Shown: positions 28,245-37,542 of the stretch, piece by piece
How positions within the stretch are numbered: position 1 is the first letter of the stretch
Layout: the number at the start of each line of letters is the position of its first letter
DNA from: an uncultured Planctomycetia bacterium
Lineage (GTDB): Bacteria; Planctomycetota; Phycisphaerae; Phycisphaerales; SM1A02
Assembly: GCA_937871505.1 (NCBI GenBank)
Contig: CALMPF010000001.1
Span: forward strand, 1 to 64,000
Direction: 5' to 3'
DNA: 64,000 nucleotides
Notes under the pieces: generated by a model
What the model saw: the letters and a program-made list of their open reading frames with translations, nothing else
What the model was told of the DNA's origin: nothing
Databases searched by the model: none
Position numbers and translations under genes: made by a program

Positions 28245-28991
28245 ATGCATGAGCGGCGGAACTTCGTGCTTGTCATCGCCCTGATCGTCCTTGCGATCTG
28301 GACGATCTATGCATGGACCTGGCTGGGGGAGACGCTCGGGACCGCGACCGCGGGCGAGTGGACGCAGCGCATGCTCTCGACGCTCGGCGCCGCGGTCGTC
28401 GGTGCGTGGCTCGCATGGGCGCTTCTCGCGGAGGATCGCCTTCCCGACCACCTCCTCTCCACGGGCGGCGTGTACTACGAGATGGAGGGTCTCTGCTTCG
28501 TCCCGGTGGTGCGGGCGGGCAAGGGCGATGTCGCCGAGCTGAGCATCTACTACCAGAACCGCTTCGAGAACCCGGTCAACGCGGTCGTTCATCTGCGGCC
28601 GCCGCTGGACAGCTTTCACATCAAGCCGGGGATGCGCGACGTTCACTTTGCATTTCGCGCGGGCGGAGGCGATTACGGCTGCATCCGCCAGCCGATCGCC
28701 GTTCCGGGCTACCTCCAGGGCGAGGTGGTCGACGTCGAGCTCGCCGCCGCGTCCTACTACCCCCGCGGCCAGGGAAGCCGGGTCCGCCGCCGCGAGGGCA
28801 TCCCCTGCGGCTCGCTCTCGATCGACTGGCAGGGCGCTGCGTTCAAGACCGGCGTGCACGAGGTGAGCGGAGAGGTCGAGCTGGTGCGCCCGACGGTCCT
28901 CCATCTCGCCATGCCGCGCGGCGTCAAGGCTCGACTCGACCACGAGCCGCACTGGCGACAGGAGAGCCTCGCGGCTGGCATCGGGAGGTAG
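28245..28991 (+). CDS. Membrane protein of unknown function, beta-rich cytosolic or periplasmic domain
   Basis: I do not recognise the family. The 248-residue product has two N-terminal hydrophobic helices (FVLVIALIVLAIWTIYAWTW and LGAAVVGAWLAWALLA), then a 170-residue soluble domain rich in beta-type segments (GLCFVPVVRAGKGDVAELSIYY, NPVNAVVHLRPP, DVHFAFRAGGGDYGCIRQPI). The domain could be immunoglobulin-like. A clear Shine-Dalgarno (GAGGGAGG, 28233-28240) sits 5 bp from the ATG. It is followed after 122 bp by the DUF1573 gene in the same direction. Confidence 0.7.
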   Translation: MHERRNFVLVIALIVLAIWTIYAWTWLGETLGTATAGEWTQRMLSTLGAAVVGAWLAWALLAEDRLPDHLLSTGGVYYEMEGLCFVPVVRAGKGDVAELSIYYQNRFENPVNAVVHLRPPLDSFHIKPGMRDVHFAFRAGGGDYGCIRQPIAVPGYLQGEVVDVELAAASYYPRGQGSRVRRREGIPCGSLSIDWQGAAFKTGVHEVSGEVELVRPTVLHLAMPRGVKARLDHEPHWRQESLAAGIGR

Positions 28992-29113
28992 CACTCCCGG
29001 AACGGCGTGGTAGAGTTTCACCGCATGTTGCACTCACTCAGCAGGGCTGCGCTCGCGCCGCGGCGCCGCGAGCTTCCGCGGCGTCCGCTCGAGGCTTCCG
29101 GAGCGGCGCGGCG

Positions 29114-29857
29114 ATGACGAGAGTTGCCATCGGCGCCATCGGCCTCGGAACCCTGCTCGCGCTCGCTGCGGGAGGCTGGTGGTGGTGGCGCGGGGAGACG
29201 CTCTCCGCGCAGGGCTCGACGCACATCGATGGATGGACGTCGCTGGGCCCGCTCGCCTTCGACTTCGGAGTCGTCGATCTTCCCGACGAGACGCCGGTGT
29301 CGCTTCGCCACCGCTTCGAGCTCCGCAACGACTCGGGCAGCACCCGTCGGATCCTCTCGACGACGACAAGCTGCTCGTGCGTCGAGGCGGAGCCCTCCGA
29401 ATCGGAGATCGTGGCGAAGGCCACGCTCGCGGTCGACGTCGTCCTCACGCTGCGACTCTCGGGGCACCGCTCGGGAACCGTCTTCCTTCGCGACGACACG
29501 GGAGCGGTGATCCAGGCGCGGGTGGTCGCGACCGGGCGCCGTCCGGGAATTCTCGCGGTGACCCCGCTCCCGGCCCACCTGCTCGACGATGCAGAGTTCA
29601 CGGAGCTTCACCTCGACCTCGTCCTCCATCCGGAGCTCCCGATCCCGGGACCTCCGATCGTCTCTTCGGAACCGCGCCTGATCGTCGAGTTCGGCGATTG
29701 GACGGAGGGGCTCCCCGCCGCGGGCGACGCGCCGACGCGGCGCTTCAGCGGTCTCCTGAAGCTCATGCGCGGACCGGAGGGATGGCCCGCAACCGTTCGG
29801 ATCTCCGTCGAGGGGGCCGACCCGGTCGAGCTGGAGCTCGGAGCGCCCGAGGGATAG
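29114..29857 (+). CDS. DUF1573 domain protein, signal-anchored
   Basis: The 247-residue protein has a signal anchor (IGAIGLGTLLALAAGGWWWW) followed by a DUF1573/ASH-like immunoglobulin fold: PLAFDFGVVDL, RHRFELRNDSGSTRRIL and the hallmark TTTSCSCVEAE (residues about 80-90). DUF1573 proteins are common in Planctomycetes and Bacteroidetes and are presumed envelope or extracellular proteins of unsettled role. The conserved Cys pair CSC is intact. A second less clear beta domain fills the C-terminus. The gene is followed by a palindromic repeat element that starts about 5 bp after the stop codon. Confidence 0.8.
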   Translation: MTRVAIGAIGLGTLLALAAGGWWWWRGETLSAQGSTHIDGWTSLGPLAFDFGVVDLPDETPVSLRHRFELRNDSGSTRRILSTTTSCSCVEAEPSESEIVAKATLAVDVVLTLRLSGHRSGTVFLRDDTGAVIQARVVATGRRPGILAVTPLPAHLLDDAEFTELHLDLVLHPELPIPGPPIVSSEPRLIVEFGDWTEGLPAAGDAPTRRFSGLLKLMRGPEGWPATVRISVEGADPVELELGAPEG

Positions 29858-29862
29858 CGCTT

Positions 29863-30042
29863 CAGCGGAGCTTGCCTTCGTCGCGAGGGCGACCGAAGGG
29901 GGTGCTCTGCGCGGGGAGGCGCCGGGGGGCGTGGCGCCGAGGGCACCGCTGCGGGCCTGCGAGACCCGCGCGCCAGCCCAGGCGCTGCGGGTCGCCCCCG
30001 ATCGCCGCTTCGGACGCCCGCCGCACGAGCCGCGCGGCGCTG
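29863..30042. repeat. Long imperfect palindrome, copy A of an intergenic repeat family
   Basis: The arms pair across about 180 nt: the left arm carries TCGTCGCGAGGGCGACCGAAG (at 29879-29899) and the right arm carries its approximate complement CTTCGGACGCCCGCCGCACG near 30009-30028. The left-arm sequence is nearly identical to the right arm of the copy at 55626-55808. It lies between the DUF1573 and dockerin genes. Confidence 0.65.
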
Positions 30043-30311
30043 GGGTCCGAGGGGGTCGGCGAGAGCGGGGGCTCGTGAAAGTTCGTCGCCGAACTTGCAT
30101 ACCGACCCTTCCCTTCCGTGCCGACCCGTGCTTCAATGCGTCGTGCATCGGCCGCCGACGCGTGCCAGCCCACGAGGCGACCGCGGAACAACCCGCACGG
30201 TGGCCGGCGCCCGAAGTTCGATTTCTGGAAACGTCTCTGGAGTCCTGCCCCATGCCCGGGGCACTTGCCCGGTTGGCTGCCTCGGCTGCCCGCCCACATA
30301 GGAGTGACGAA
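30043..30311. promoter_or_regulatory. Upstream region of the dockerin-like gene
   Basis: The spacer after palindrome A has no supportable ORF. An AGGAG ribosome binding site (30299-30303) is correctly spaced before the ATG at 30312, which fixes that start. Promoter boxes could not be assigned. Confidence 0.5.
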
Positions 30312-31214
30312 ATGCAACGCCCTGCCCTTCTCGCATCGTTCGGACTCCTCGCCGCCCTTGCCTTCGCTCCGATGGCATCGGCCTCCTGTCCCGGCGACCT
30401 CAACGGGGACGGCAGCGTCGACGGCGCTGACCTCGCCGTCATCTTCGGCAACTTCGGGATTCCCGGAGCGCCAGGCGACCTCAACGGAGATGGGATCCTC
30501 GACGGGAGCGACATCGGTCTCTTCCTCTCGCTCTGGGGTCCTTGCGCACCGTCGTGCACGAGCTACCAGTCGCTCAACTACGTCGGCGCCGCCGTTGGCG
30601 GCCCCGGCGCCTATCTCCCGCTCACGGTGCTCAGCGGGAACGTGAACGTGCTCCCCTCCGGCGAGCCGCAGGGCCTGGTCCTCGCGGCGACGTTCGACGG
30701 CAGCGTCTCGATCATCCAGTTCGCGCTGTCGAGCGTCTCGGTCTTCGTCGACACCAGCTTCGTGCTCTTCCCCGCGGGAGGAACGCCGGAGCTCGCGTTC
30801 ATCGACGGCTTCCCGACGACGATCGCGGAGATGCTCACTGCGTTCCAGACCGACCTTCAGATCGGGCTCGGACCGGGCGACTGGTCTGTGGCGGGCCGGG
30901 CCATCCTCGCGATGGCGGCGCTCGCGGAGACCGAGCCCTTCGCCTGCAACCTCACCGTTTCGCTCGAAGACGCGTCCCCGGCGGCCGTCGCGTTCTGGTG
31001 CAAGGCGGGCCTCGCCTCCCTCGGCGGCGGGATCGTCGCGCGGGCGATCATCGAGTGCCCGGCCGTCGGAACGCTCTGCCCGGAGGGCGGCGTCGCTTCG
31101 ATCGGCGAGTTCGCGATGCCCTGCTGGAGCCTCTCCTCCGTCTGCGTCGGCGACCAGTTCGTCGGCGGTCAGGCGGCGTTCGACTCGGTGTACAGCCTCT
31201 GGGCGGGCGAGTGA
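30312..31214 (+). CDS. Secreted protein with two dockerin-like calcium repeats at the N-terminus
   Basis: The 300-residue protein starts with a signal peptide (LLASFGLLAALAFAPMASAS). Two dockerin-type EF-hand loops follow immediately: DLNGDGSVDGADLAVIFGNF and, 24 residues on, DLNGDGILDGSDIGLFLSLW. The remaining 210 residues (from CAPSCTSYQ) are a beta-rich region with eight or so cysteines and no recognised domain. GDLNGDG-type repeats are abundant in Phycisphaerae and other Planctomycetes, where they usually sit at the C-terminus. Here they are N-terminal. It is probably an extracellular or surface protein, and the two loops should bind Ca2+. Confidence 0.75.
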   Translation: MQRPALLASFGLLAALAFAPMASASCPGDLNGDGSVDGADLAVIFGNFGIPGAPGDLNGDGILDGSDIGLFLSLWGPCAPSCTSYQSLNYVGAAVGGPGAYLPLTVLSGNVNVLPSGEPQGLVLAATFDGSVSIIQFALSSVSVFVDTSFVLFPAGGTPELAFIDGFPTTIAEMLTAFQTDLQIGLGPGDWSVAGRAILAMAALAETEPFACNLTVSLEDASPAAVAFWCKAGLASLGGGIVARAIIECPAVGTLCPEGGVASIGEFAMPCWSLSSVCVGDQFVGGQAAFDSVYSLWAGE

Positions 31215-31310
31215 ACGCGCGGCGCTGACGACCGTCCCATCGCATGGCGGCCTCTCCGCGTCACCGTCCGGAGGCCGGCGGCCGCATCTGCCTGAACATC
31301 AGGATCGTTC

Positions 31311-31345
31311 GAAGAGGCGGCGTGAGCAGATCACGCCGCCTCTTC
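31311..31345. terminator. Perfect 15-bp hairpin terminator that contains the dnaE stop codon
   Basis: GAAGAGGCGGCGTGA (31311-31325) pairs perfectly with 31331-31345 around a 5-nt loop. It lies between two converging genes and can stop transcription from both sides. The dnaE stop codon (31331-31333) is within the stem. Confidence 0.8.
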
Positions 31346-34300
31346 GCGTCGTGGGCGCATCGAGCGGCGCTCGCGCCGCGGCACGTAGCCCCCCCTCACT
31401 CGCACATCCGCGGCTTCGACGAACTCGGAGAGCCGTCGCAGCAGGGCCGGCTCGGGCACAACCGACAGCCGGGCCGGGGCAAGCGCCACCTCGATCGGAG
31501 CGGGCTCGCCGGCAAGCAGCACGAGCACGCGGATCGGAACCGCTCGCCCGCCGGAGGCGGGCATCCCGGCGGCCTGGCGAAGCAGGCCCGCAGCCATGCG
31601 CATCCGTGCCGGAAGCGAGTCGCGATCGTGATCCTCGCGGAAGCTCAGCTCGAGAGCGCTGGCGAGGTGCGCCGGTGCCGCGTCGATGGGCATCGCCCGC
31701 TCCACGATCAGGTTGGTCGGACCTCGGCTGCGATCGATGGTCCCGACGAGCATGACGATGGCATCCTGCTGGAGAACGTGGCCATGCTCGGCGAACGACT
31801 CCGGAAAGACGACGCACTCGAGGGTGCCCTTCGTGTCGTCGATCGAGAGCTGCGCCATTCGCTCGCCCGCCATCCGTCCGGAACGCGCGGTCATCGCCTG
31901 CACGCGCGAGAGCAGGCCGCCGATGGCGACCACCGCGCCCGCTTCGAGCGTCTCCGCCTGGGCCGTGTCGGCCGTGGCGAACTCGGCGAGGAGGGCGCGG
32001 AACGAGTCGAGCGGATGTCCCGAGACGTGGAAGCCCAGCGCCTCCTTCTCGTAGGCGAGGGCCTCAAGGCGATCCCACGGCGGCACGCGCTCGAGCGGGC
32101 ACTCAGCCGGGGCGGCGCCGACGGAGGGCGCCTCGACCTCGCAGAACATGCTCATCTGTCCCGACTGGCGGTCGCGCGCCGCGGCCTGCGCCGCGCGGAC
32201 AGCCTTGTCGATCGAGGCCATCAGGGATGACCGGCGCTCGGCGCCGTGGAGCGAGTCGAACGCGCCGGCCTTGACGAGGGCCTCCAGCGTGGCGCGATTG
32301 ACCGTCCGCAGGTCGACGCGCTCCGTGAAGTCGAGGAACGAGCGGAACGGACCGCCCTTTCGGCGCTCCTCGACGATCACGCGCGTCGCGGCGCCGCCTG
32401 CTCCCTTGATCCCTCCAAGTCCGAAGCGGATGTGCCCGTGCAGGTGGTCGCGCGGCTCGCCCGCGGCGTAGACCAGCGAGAAGCTCGCCTCCGAGAGGTT
32501 GATGTCCGGCGCCTTGACCTCGACCCCGACGCGCGGCGCGGATTCCGATCGGCCGCGCCCCGACCCTCCCGCGGGATCGACGGAGTCGGCGGGGTACTGG
32601 ACGCGCCTGCACTCCTCGAGATAGACCGACCACTCCTCGACCTTGCTCGCCTGGCTCTCGAACGCGAGCACCGCCGCCATGAAGTGGCCCGGGAAATAGG
32701 TCTTCAGGTACGCCGTCTGGTACGCGATGATCGCGTAGCCGGTCGAGTGGCTCTTGTTGAAGCCGTAGCCGGCGAACTTGAGGATCAGCTCGAAGAGCTC
32801 CTGCGCCGAGCCCTCCGAGAGGCCCCGCTGCGTCGCCCCGGCGACGAACTCGCTCCGGGCGGCGTTGATGGTCTCCTGCTTCTTCTTCGAGATCGCCTTG
32901 ATGATGGTGTACGCGGCGCGGAGCGGGATGCCGCCGAGGCCGTGCAGCACCTGCATCACCTGCTCCTGGTAGACCATGATCCCGTAGGTCTCGGCGGTGT
33001 GCCGCTCGACGATCGGGTGTGACTGCGGCACCGGCTGCCGACCGTGCTTGCGGGCGTTGTACTCGGGGATCAGGTCCATCGGCCCCGGGCGAAAGAGCGC
33101 GTTGGCGGCGATGAGGTCCTCGATGCGGTCGGGTCGCATGTCCGCGAGGAGCTTGCGCATCCCGCCGGACTCGAACTGGAAGACCCCCGCCGTATCGGCG
33201 CGGCGGAAGAGCGCGAAGACCCGCTGGTCGTCGAGCGGGATCCGGTCCAGATCGAGCGGGTGCGGTCCGCCGTCGTCCGGGCGGCGACCCACGGCGCGGT
33301 GGATCGCCCCGTCGTCCATCGAGTCGCGCACCAGCCGCTTCGCGAGCTCGATCGTCGAGAGCGTGCGCAGGCCGAGGAAGTCCATCTTGAGAAGGCCGAC
33401 CTTCTCGCAGGTCGGGCCGTCCCACTGCGTGACCGCCTCCTCGCCTCCCCCGGCGCGGCAAAGCGGCACGATGTCGTCGAGCGGGCGCGTCGCGATCACG
33501 ACGCCCGCTGCGTGCACGCCCGCGTGCCGCGCGTGATCCTCGAGCGCCGTCGCGGCATCGAGCACGCGCCGCACCAGCGGCTCCGCCTCGCGGCGCTCGC
33601 GCAGCCGAGGTTCCTTCGCGAGCGCCTCCTCGATCGTGATCCCGAGATCCTGCGGGACGAGGTTCGCCAGGGCCTGTCCATCGACGGCCGGGAGGCCCAT
33701 CACGCGGGCGACGTCCTTGATCGCCGCGCGGGCCTTCAGCCGACCGAAGGTGATGATCTGCGCGACGTAGCCGTACTTGCGCCGGACGTGATCGATCACC
33801 GCCGCGCGGCCGTTCTGGCAGATGTCGATGTCGATGTCGGGATACTCCGAGCGGTCCGGGTCGGTGAAGCGCTCGAAGAGCAGGCCGTACCGGACCGGAC
33901 AGGCGTTGGAGAGGCCGAGGACATAGCCGACCATCGTGCCGACGCCCGAACCTCTCGCGGTCGCCGGGATGCCGTTCTGGCGCGCCCAGTTCACGAAGTC
34001 CCAGACGATGAGGAAGTACGCCGAGATCGACTTGTCGGCGAGGACGCGCAGCTCGCGCTCGAGCCGTTCGCGGATCTCGGCGCCGCCGGCCCCCGCGGCT
34101 CCCTCCGGCCCGTAGCGCCACAGCACGCCCGCCTCGGCGAGATCGCGCAGCGCCGCGTCGCAGCCGCGCTTCAGCTCCTCGGCACCGGCGGCGCCGGGGC
34201 GGCTCGAGTCGAAAGGACGCAGCTCGAAGCGGGCGCAGTACGCCGTGAACCACGCGGTGAGGTCGGGGCCATCGCGCGCCGGGTCATAGGTCGGCGGCAC

Positions 34301-35266
34301 GCCGGGATGGACGACCTCGACGACCGGCGCATGCTTCGCGGCGAAGTCGATCGGCACGTCGCAGCGCGCCGCGATGCGGACCGTGTTCGCGACGGCCGCC
34401 CGCTCGGCGTCGTCCTCCGAAAAGAGCGCCGCCATCTCCGCGGGACTCTGAACGTAGAGCGACTCGGGATAGCGGTGGCGTCCCGGCTCCTCCTTCGTGC
34501 GCTGCATCGAGATGCAGCAGAGCGTGTCGTGATCGTCGTGATCCTCGGCGCGCAGGAAGTGCGCGTCGTTGTCCGCGACGAGGGGCAGCCCGAGCTCCGC
34601 CGCGATCCGCTTCAGCAGCGGGTTGATCCGCTCCTGCTCGGGAAGATGCCGCTGAAGCTCGATGTAGAACGACGGCTCGCCATGCTCGTCGGGACCGAAC
34701 GCGCGCGCATGCCACCGCGCCTCCTCGACCGCCGCGGCGTAATGACGCTCCTCGCCGCTGCGGACGTACTCGCAGAGATGGAACGCGATCGACGAGCCGA
34801 GGTGGCCGTTGATGGCGATCAGGCCGCGCGAGCGCTCGGCGAGCGTCGACTTGTCCATCCGCGGGCGGTAGTAGAACCCGTTGAGGTGGGCATCGGAGCT
34901 GAGCTTGAGCAGGTTGCTCCATCCCTCGGCCGTCCGCGCCAGCAGCACGAGATGAAAGCCTCCGTCGACGACGCCGGTATGCGTCCGGTCGCGCCGGTCG
35001 CCGGGAGCGACGTAGGCCTCGATTCCGAGGATCGGCTTGATTCCCGCCCTCCGCGCCGCGGCGACGAACTCGATCGCGCCGTGGAGGTTGCCGTGGTCGG
35101 TGACCGCCACCGCAGGCATCCCCAGCTCCTTCACCCGGGCGCAGAGGGCGTCGAGACGGTTGCCGCCGTCGAGCAGCGAATACTCGCTGTGCAGGTGGAG
35201 GTGGACGAAGCCCGGGGCCGCTCCGGCGCCCGGCTCCTGCCGCTCGATCGTGGTCATGTCGCCCAT
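31331..35266 (-). CDS. dnaE: DNA polymerase III subunit alpha
   Basis: DnaE is the replicative polymerase subunit. The 1311-residue protein has an N-terminal PHP domain (FVHLHLHSEYSLLDGG, VTDHGNLHG), a palm with catalytic PDIDIDI and fingers (GFNKSHSTGYAIIAYQTAYL), then HhH and OB-fold regions (SIDDTKGTLECVVFPESF). This is the DnaE1 type without an exonuclease insertion. It is about 100-150 residues longer than E. coli alpha because of Gly/Pro-rich inserts. ATG 35266 (MGDMTTIER), preceded by GAGG, is preferred to the TTG at 35281. Its stop codon lies inside the terminator hairpin. Confidence 0.95.
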   Translation of the reverse strand: MGDMTTIERQEPGAGAAPGFVHLHLHSEYSLLDGGNRLDALCARVKELGMPAVAVTDHGNLHGAIEFVAAARRAGIKPILGIEAYVAPGDRRDRTHTGVVDGGFHLVLLARTAEGWSNLLKLSSDAHLNGFYYRPRMDKSTLAERSRGLIAINGHLGSSIAFHLCEYVRSGEERHYAAAVEEARWHARAFGPDEHGEPSFYIELQRHLPEQERINPLLKRIAAELGLPLVADNDAHFLRAEDHDDHDTLCCISMQRTKEEPGRHRYPESLYVQSPAEMAALFSEDDAERAAVANTVRIAARCDVPIDFAAKHAPVVEVVHPGVPPTYDPARDGPDLTAWFTAYCARFELRPFDSSRPGAAGAEELKRGCDAALRDLAEAGVLWRYGPEGAAGAGGAEIRERLERELRVLADKSISAYFLIVWDFVNWARQNGIPATARGSGVGTMVGYVLGLSNACPVRYGLLFERFTDPDRSEYPDIDIDICQNGRAAVIDHVRRKYGYVAQIITFGRLKARAAIKDVARVMGLPAVDGQALANLVPQDLGITIEEALAKEPRLRERREAEPLVRRVLDAATALEDHARHAGVHAAGVVIATRPLDDIVPLCRAGGGEEAVTQWDGPTCEKVGLLKMDFLGLRTLSTIELAKRLVRDSMDDGAIHRAVGRRPDDGGPHPLDLDRIPLDDQRVFALFRRADTAGVFQFESGGMRKLLADMRPDRIEDLIAANALFRPGPMDLIPEYNARKHGRQPVPQSHPIVERHTAETYGIMVYQEQVMQVLHGLGGIPLRAAYTIIKAISKKKQETINAARSEFVAGATQRGLSEGSAQELFELILKFAGYGFNKSHSTGYAIIAYQTAYLKTYFPGHFMAAVLAFESQASKVEEWSVYLEECRRVQYPADSVDPAGGSGRGRSESAPRVGVEVKAPDINLSEASFSLVYAAGEPRDHLHGHIRFGLGGIKGAGGAATRVIVEERRKGGPFRSFLDFTERVDLRTVNRATLEALVKAGAFDSLHGAERRSSLMASIDKAVRAAQAAARDRQSGQMSMFCEVEAPSVGAAPAECPLERVPPWDRLEALAYEKEALGFHVSGHPLDSFRALLAEFATADTAQAETLEAGAVVAIGGLLSRVQAMTARSGRMAGERMAQLSIDDTKGTLECVVFPESFAEHGHVLQQDAIVMLVGTIDRSRGPTNLIVERAMPIDAAPAHLASALELSFREDHDRDSLPARMRMAAGLLRQAAGMPASGGRAVPIRVLVLLAGEPAPIEVALAPARLSVVPEPALLRRLSEFVEAADVRVRGGYVPRRERRSMRPRREEAA

Positions 35267-35527
35267 CGGTGGTGCCCTCAACGCCCAAGACCACCACCGG
35301 TGGGGGTCAGGCGATCGGCGGACCAGTCTACCCCTGAGGCCTGCCCGGGCGGACGTATCGACAGGCGATCCACACCCCGCTCGCTCCCGGGCGCCGACGG
35401 CGACGGCCCACCGGGCTCGACGGCGGCCGCAGAGTACCGCGGCCCCTCCTCGCGCCCGCCCCGGCCTCCGGAAGGCGCGGTTCGCGGCGTCGACGCGGAA
35501 GCGCGCTCGCGACGGCGGATGGCGCCG

Positions 35528-36589
35528 TCACGGCGCCGCGGATGAAGCGGGCTCCCGTCGCACCGACCCCGCTCCCGCGACCGCATCGTTCGAAGTCGCG
35601 AGGTTCTCCAGAAAGAGATCGGCGCAGCGCTCCCACGAGAACCCGCGCGCGTACGCCGACGTCGCGGCGCGGTCGCAGCGCAGGGCGCGGGCGACGGCTG
35701 CGTCAAGGTCCTCGTCGAGGGCGCCGGAGACGCCCTCCCGCACGACGTCGCGCGGACCCGTCACCGGCAGGGCCGCGACGGGAACGCCGCAGGCCATCGC
35801 CTCCAGCATCACCACGCCGAACGTATCCGTGCGGCTGGGGAAGACGAAGACGTCCGCGTCGGCGAAGTGCCTCGCAAGCTCTTCACCATGCCGAAAGCCG
35901 GTGAACACCGCATCCGGATGGCGCTCGCGCAGCCTCGGGAGGATCGGTCCGTCGCCGACGACCACCTTGGTGCCCGGGTGGCGGAGCGCGAGGAACGCCT
36001 CGATGTTCTTCTCCGCAGCGACCCTCCCCGCGTAGAGCAGGATCGGGCGCTCGAACGGGAAGAAGCCGCGCGGCCGCGGACGGAAGAGGTCGTGCTCGAC
36101 GCCGCGCGTCCAGGTGCGGACGCCCGTGAAGCCGCGCTCCGCCAGCTCGCGCCGGACGGACTCCGTCGGCACGAGCGTGCGCTCGGCGGCGCCGTGGAAC
36201 CAGCGGAGGAACCGGTACGACCACGCCTCCGGGACGCCTGCGTACGCCCGCAGATAGAGCGGGAACTGCGTGTGCCAGGAGGTCGTGAAGGGCCGTCGCC
36301 GTCGGCGGCACCATCGCCGGGCAGCGATCCCCAGCGGACCCTCGGTGGCGATGTGGACAGCCTCCGGACTCCACTCGTCGAGGCGCTGCGCGGTGCCTCG
36401 ACCCGGAAGCAGCGCGAGACGGATCTGCGGGTAGCGAGGACAGGGGACGGTGCGAAAGAGCCCCGGATGAACCACCTGCACCGAGTGGCCGCGCCCCTCC
36501 AGCTCGCGCACGACATGTCCGAGGGTCGTCACGACCCCGTTGACCTGCGGCTTCCATGCGTCGGTCACCAGCGCGATGCGCACGCTCAC
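35528..36589 (-). CDS. Glycosyltransferase family 4 protein
   Basis: The 353-residue GT-B enzyme has the N-terminal acceptor domain (IALVTDAWKPQVNGVVTTL, WHTQFPLYLRAY) and the C-terminal sugar-nucleotide domain (RPILLYAGRVAAEKNIEAFL, VVVGDGPILPRL, TDTFGVVMLEAMACGVPVA with the catalytic Glu). The opening NGVVTTL and the overall layout resemble GDP-mannose- or UDP-sugar-dependent enzymes that build glycolipids (MgtA/SqdX-like). The exact donor is unknown. It is on the same strand as dnaE, 261 bp upstream of it, and 83 bp downstream of the DNA methyltransferase. Confidence 0.88.
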   Translation of the reverse strand: MSVRIALVTDAWKPQVNGVVTTLGHVVRELEGRGHSVQVVHPGLFRTVPCPRYPQIRLALLPGRGTAQRLDEWSPEAVHIATEGPLGIAARRWCRRRRRPFTTSWHTQFPLYLRAYAGVPEAWSYRFLRWFHGAAERTLVPTESVRRELAERGFTGVRTWTRGVEHDLFRPRPRGFFPFERPILLYAGRVAAEKNIEAFLALRHPGTKVVVGDGPILPRLRERHPDAVFTGFRHGEELARHFADADVFVFPSRTDTFGVVMLEAMACGVPVAALPVTGPRDVVREGVSGALDEDLDAAVARALRCDRAATSAYARGFSWERCADLFLENLATSNDAVAGAGSVRREPASSAAP

Positions 36590-36672
36590 GCATGAACGTT
36601 CGCTCCGCTGCGCTGCGGAAGCGCTTGCATCAGGTCAGGTTTGCGCGGCGTGACGAGGCCCTCGGCGGTCGG

Positions 36673-37497
36673 TCACGACAGTTCGCCGTCGGTGGTCGCG
36701 GGTCGCCCGGTCTCAGCCGGCGCCCTCGGCTCGGCCAGCGCGAGGCGGCGCCGCGCGATCGCCACCGCGGTCTCGTCGCAGTCGATCCCGACGGCGCGGC
36801 GGCCGAGCTCGACGGCGGCCACGAGCGCCGTGCCGCTGCCGCAGAAGCAGTCGACGACCAGCCCGTCGGGCGGGCAGCACGCTCCGACCAGCATCCGCAG
36901 CAGCGCCAGCGGCTTCTGGGTCGGGTAGCCGGTTCGCTCGGCCGCGGCGTTGTTGATGGAAGGCACTTGGAGGACATCCGTGGCCTTCTTGCTCCGACCT
37001 TGCATCCTGCGGCTCGTCGCCGGGATCCGCGGCGCCTCGAACCAGTAGTCGGCTCCCTTGGCGTAGAACAGGATGTCGTCGTGCTTGCGGGCGAAGCTGC
37101 GCGGCCCTGAGCCTCCCAGCCCGTACGCCCAGATCAAGTGGTTGACGAAGCGCTCGGGGCCGAAGAGTTCGTCGAGGAGCAGCCGCAGGTGATGGCTGTG
37201 CCGCCAGTCGCAGTGCAAGAGCAGCGATCCCTCGGGCCGCAGCAGCGCGTGGAGCGCTGCGACCCGTGCGCGGATGAACGCGACGTACTCCGCGGCCGAC
37301 TCGAAGCGATCGGCAAAGCGAGCCGCCCGGCCGCGTCGATCGGAACCCGTGTTGAAGGGCGGGTCGATGTAGGCGAGATCGACGCTCTCCGGCCGAAGGT
37401 GCGCCAGGCCGACGAGCGACTCCGCATGCAGGATCACGCCGCGGCGCGTCTGATCGACGGCGTCGACATGCTGCGGCTGCTCGGCACGGGAGAGCAT
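36673..37497 (-). CDS. Orphan site-specific DNA methyltransferase (beta class)
   Basis: The 274-residue protein has motif IV DPPFNTG (about residue 42) before the SAM motif [13 protein letters not shown] (about residue 221). This order defines beta-class N6-adenine or N4-cytosine methyltransferases such as CcrM. A target-recognition region sits between them. No restriction endonuclease or specificity subunit is adjacent. It is divergent from dapL with only 45 bp between the starts, so their promoters overlap. It could be a cell-cycle or epigenetic regulator, or a solitary protective enzyme. The target sequence cannot be read from the protein. Confidence 0.85.
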   Translation of the reverse strand: MLSRAEQPQHVDAVDQTRRGVILHAESLVGLAHLRPESVDLAYIDPPFNTGSDRRGRAARFADRFESAAEYVAFIRARVAALHALLRPEGSLLLHCDWRHSHHLRLLLDELFGPERFVNHLIWAYGLGGSGPRSFARKHDDILFYAKGADYWFEAPRIPATSRRMQGRSKKATDVLQVPSINNAAAERTGYPTQKPLALLRMLVGACCPPDGLVVDCFCGSGTALVAAVELGRRAVGIDCDETAVAIARRRLALAEPRAPAETGRPATTDGELS

Positions 37498-37542
37498 GGG
37501 CGAGCGTACGGACGGAATCGCGGCGACTACCCTGCGGGCCTC

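Noticed and set aside
31331..35266. Second exonuclease-containing polymerase (PolC-type)
   Set aside because: The protein has an N-terminal PHP domain and no internal DnaQ-like exonuclease. It is a DnaE1-type alpha subunit.
36673..37497. Restriction-modification system
   Set aside because: Only a methyltransferase is present. Neighbours are a glycosyltransferase and a lysine biosynthesis enzyme, with no endonuclease.
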